Positions 20,262 through 21,776 of a stretch of DNA of 21,776 nt are shown in pieces. The DNA lies in IMG/VR virus record IMGVR_UViG_3300030085_004316, positions 1-21,776 of that record; one strand, 5' to 3'. Within the stretch, counting starts at the first letter, position 1, and every line of letters starts with the position of its first letter. Origin of the DNA: a virus. The notes beneath the pieces were generated by a model. The model made no database searches and had not been told where the DNA came from. It saw nothing but the letters and a program-made list of their open reading frames with translations. A program made the position numbers and the translations under genes.

Positions 20262-20297
20262 GCGCGAGTGCGCGCGCGTGTGCCTGTCTGATAGGGC
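20262..20297. repeat. 36-bp GC-rich direct repeat, copy 1
   Basis: This 36-base element matches 21739-21774 at 32 of 36 positions, with the last 11 bases (TCTGATAGGGC) identical. It contains a 16-base alternating purine-pyrimidine run, GTGCGCGCGCGTGTGC (20268-20283). It lies upstream of the gene at 19884-20207 in its transcription direction. Confidence 0.8.
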
Positions 20298-20321
20298 GTG
20301 CGCGTGCCCGCCAGGTGATGT

Positions 20322-20361
20322 GCTGGCTGGGGGGAGGACACCACTCCGACCCCCAACCAGC
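20322..20361 (-). terminator. Strong hairpin after the methyltransferase-like gene
   Basis: GCTGGCTGGGGG (20322-20333) pairs with CCCCCAACCAGC (20350-20361) over 12 positions with one wobble or mismatch and a 16-base loop. It is followed on the upstream side by the palindrome at 20362-20377. Leftward transcription from the gene ending at 20384 meets both. No T tract. Confidence 0.5.
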
Positions 20362-20377
20362 TGAGCTGGCCAGCTCA
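20362..20377. repeat. Perfect 16-bp palindrome TGAGCTGGCCAGCTCA
   Basis: A perfect 16-base palindrome six bases after the stop of the methyltransferase-like gene. It could be a protein-binding site or part of a compound terminator with the hairpin next to it. Confidence 0.7.
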
Positions 20378-20383
20378 ATCTCA

Positions 20384-20938
20384 TTACGCGCCCCACTGCT
20401 GGGCCATCGCTTGCGCGACGCCGGCAAAGGTCTTGCTGCGGAGCTTCCATCGGTCCTCGCTGGGCGGCAGTTTCCAGATGCGCTGCTCGCGCCCGTCCAC
20501 GATGTCGGTGGGGGTGAGCTGCGGCAGACCCTTGAGCCACAGGCAGGTCGCCTTGGTCTCACCGTGACCGAACTGCCATGGCTGGATGATCTGGTCGGGC
20601 TTGCGCCACTGGGTAGACATGATGCACACCGGGTTCTCGATGGCGATCTTGGGGATGTCAGCGTTGGCGAGCGCCATGAAGAAGTCGATGGCTTGCTGCT
20701 GTCGCCCGTCCGCGCGCTTGGCTGCGAACCAGCGAGCTCCGCTGACAGCGAGATGGGTGCAGGGTGGGAACGCAATCATCATGTCCCACCCGTCGTTGAT
20801 GATGTCGAGCACAGAGCCTTGGTAGTGAGGCCCCGGAACATCGGTCGGGAGCAGGTCACAGGACACGGCGTCGTGTCCCATGGCCCTGAAAGCATCGCGG
20901 ACTGCTCCGCTGTATTCGCATGCTACGAGTACGCGCAT
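20384..20938 (-). CDS. Cytosine-C5 DNA methyltransferase-like protein
   Basis: A 184-residue protein of a short phage family annotated as DNA cytosine methyltransferase. RVLVACEYSGAVRDAFRAMGHDAVSCDL is the AdoMet-binding motif I region. IAFPPCTHLAVSGARWF holds the Pro-Pro-Cys of motif IV, with the catalytic cysteine. IAIENPV corresponds to the ENV motif VI. The target-recognition domain of full-length enzymes (usually over 300 residues) is absent, so sequence-specific methylation is uncertain; it may modify free nucleotides or need a partner. ATG 20938 has GGAGGT six bases upstream and overlaps the prior stop by one base. Confidence 0.8.
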   Translation of the reverse strand: MRVLVACEYSGAVRDAFRAMGHDAVSCDLLPTDVPGPHYQGSVLDIINDGWDMMIAFPPCTHLAVSGARWFAAKRADGRQQQAIDFFMALANADIPKIAIENPVCIMSTQWRKPDQIIQPWQFGHGETKATCLWLKGLPQLTPTDIVDGREQRIWKLPPSEDRWKLRSKTFAGVAQAMAQQWGA

Positions 20939-21135
20939 CACGCACCTCCCAAGGCATTCTCTGCGGCCAGTACAATCTCACACTCCTCGCAGTTTTCGTC
21001 CGTGCAAGCGTGGTCTTCGCGGTAGACACTGAGGAGTTTGAGCGCATCCCGAAGCGCAGCCAGAAGCATCTTGTTCTTTGCATTCAAGTCTGAACACTCT
21101 GCAAGCAACTCAAGGTATCCTCCACGGTAGTCCAT
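20938..21135 (-). CDS. Small helical unknown protein
   Basis: A 65-residue helical protein (MDYRGGYLELLAECSDLNAKNKMLLAALRDALKLLSVYRED) with a late C-x5-C-x2-C group (ACTDENCEEC) that might bind a metal. ATG 21135 is preceded by AAGGAGGTGAGTG and overlaps the upstream stop (TGATG). The GGA GGT GCG codons at its end give Gly-Gly-Ala and form the ribosome site of the methyltransferase-like gene. Function unknown. Confidence 0.68.
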   Translation of the reverse strand: MDYRGGYLELLAECSDLNAKNKMLLAALRDALKLLSVYREDHACTDENCEECEIVLAAENALGGA

Positions 21136-21584
21136 CACTCACCTCCTTGGGTCTTGAAAATGGTGGGGGCCGTCTGGCCGTCTATGAGTCCGCTATCGAC
21201 CAAGCAATAGACCGCGTTCACGTCAGCATGCAGACCATCAATGTCGTCCATGCCGAGCGTGTGCGCGGATGTGCCGGGTCCGAACCGCGAGATGTCGTCG
21301 TCGGGGTCGGGTGATGAGCAGTCTGCGATGTCGATTGTCTTCGCCGTGGCGACCTCTTTGTGGATGGCGACTCGAACGTCTGTTGTCCAGTCGAAGTCCA
21401 CGAGCACGATGAGCCAATCGTGGATGTACTTGCGATCTGCGAGTTGCTGACCGTAGCAGTCAAAGCACAGGTACTTGCCATCTTCGCCGCAGTACTCGTC
21501 GGTGGGTACCATCACGCCGCATGACTCGCACGGGCGGGAGACTGTGACGCGCATAGCGTCGTCGATTTCGATTCTGAGTTTCAT
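21135..21584 (-). CDS. Zinc-ribbon protein
   Basis: A 149-residue protein. Residues 1-16 are beta-like. A zinc ribbon follows: PCESCGVMVPTDEYCGEDG...CFDCYGQ (Cys19, 22, 40, 43). The rest is acidic with a helical segment. The ribbon matches the second zinc site of the 222-residue protein at 18016-18684 (PC-x2-CGV-x-V-x2-DEY-x-G). ATG 21584 has GAGAGG six bases upstream; the frame to 21716 is not supported. It is the first gene of a leftward operon of three genes. It ends in Gly-Gly-Glu, whose codons form the next ribosome site. A nucleic acid- or protein-binding role is inferred. Confidence 0.72.
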   Translation of the reverse strand: MKLRIEIDDAMRVTVSRPCESCGVMVPTDEYCGEDGKYLCFDCYGQQLADRKYIHDWLIVLVDFDWTTDVRVAIHKEVATAKTIDIADCSSPDPDDDISRFGPGTSAHTLGMDDIDGLHADVNAVYCLVDSGLIDGQTAPTIFKTQGGE

Positions 21585-21738
21585 GGTGTCCTCTCGGTTT
21601 GTGGGGTTGATTCCCCGGTGGTTCAATGTCCAATAATGACTGTAGCACAAGAGCGCAACAGAATCATCAAAAAAACTTTGGGTCAGGCCTTTCCGATCGC
21701 GATTGTGCGCGCGCATGCCCGTCGTCCAGCCGAATCCC
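21585..21738. other. Non-coding leader and promoter region
   Basis: No gene is supported. On the minus strand the leader CCCCACAAACCGAGAGGACACC precedes the ATG at 21584. A run of seven T (minus strand) at about 21669-21675 and alternating GC near 21700-21712 are the only other features. No convincing promoter boxes were identified. Confidence 0.5.
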
Positions 21739-21774
21739 GCGCGAGCGCGCGCGTGTGTGCCCCTCTGATAGGGC
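21739..21774. repeat. 36-bp GC-rich direct repeat, copy 2
   Basis: Second copy of the element at 20262-20297 (32 of 36 identical), lying at the right edge of the window in non-coding DNA. It contains a 15-base alternating purine-pyrimidine run (21746-21760). Confidence 0.8.
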
Positions 21775-21776
21775 CC

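Noticed and set aside
20080-20775. Minus-strand frame of 231 codons
   Set aside because: Its sequence is Ser/Pro/Arg-rich low-complexity text produced by the alternate frame of the methyltransferase-like gene and the small gene at 19884-20207.
20180-21025. Plus-strand frame of 281 codons
   Set aside because: It lies antisense to the cytosine-methyltransferase-like gene, whose motifs are clear. The frame crosses the GC repeat and hairpins and has no ribosome site.
1-21776. CRISPR array or insertion sequence
   Set aside because: No regularly spaced repeats, no transposase motifs and no terminal inverted repeats were seen.

Overview
The window is a stretch of a double-stranded DNA tailed bacteriophage (or prophage) genome. 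The evidence is a lysis-like gene cluster, a RecT/YqaJ recombination pair, a CHC2-Toprim primase next to a VapE-type helicase, a single-strand binding protein, a DEAH helicase, two DNA methyltransferase-like genes, a tRNA-Asn gene, tiny overlapping genes, and many unrecognised small proteins. Shine-Dalgarno sites (AGGAGG type) and sigma70-like promoters (TTGACA, 17 bp, TACTCT) indicate a bacterial host with canonical signals. The host genus cannot be named from the sequence.

Layout. 1-1069 (+): the end of a rightward block, with the C-terminus of a probable peptidoglycan-active enzyme and two small membrane/coiled-coil proteins (lysis-like). 1079-1155: a convergent junction with an 11-bp inverted repeat. 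1159-6059 (-): a recombination operon read YqaJ exonuclease, RecT, a 220-aa protein, an FmdB-type zinc ribbon, a DUF2589-like protein, a 363-aa unknown and a DUF2589 protein. 6060-6173: a divergent promoter region. 6174-6751 (+): a small putative DNA-binding regulator and a coiled-coil protein with a histone-H1-like lysine tail. 6748-10199 (-): HTH regulator, primase, VapE helicase and two unknowns. 10200-10336: a second divergent promoter region with a perfect palindromic operator. 10337-11075 (+): two paralogous beta-rich proteins. 11076-14807 (-): DEAH helicase, zinc ribbon, SSB, MT-A70 methyltransferase, tRNA-Asn and two small genes. 14917-18684 (-): nine mostly unrecognised genes, several very small. 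18685-19058: a regulatory stretch with little coding signal. 19059-19831: a divergent pair of unknown genes. 19884-21584 (-): an unknown gene, a cytosine-methyltransferase-like gene and two small genes. The window ends in a GC-rich non-coding segment that repeats a 36-bp element found at 20262-20297.

How it fits together. The leftward operons form an early/replication program: recombination, replication priming and unwinding, DNA modification, then many small early genes. Short rightward two-gene cassettes interrupt it and meet the leftward operons tail to tail. A short palindromic element with core CTACAT-N-T-R-G recurs at four of the regulatory regions (6118, 10257, 14837, 18722/18752). Similar 5' leaders (CACCA followed by GAGAG-like purines) precede the first gene of six leftward operons. 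This suggests one phage regulator, perhaps the HTH protein at 9927-10199, controlling a dispersed regulon. The strongest candidates for undescribed biology are the DUF2589 pair plus 363-aa protein in the recombination operon, and the operator-controlled pair of beta-rich paralogs inside the replication region.
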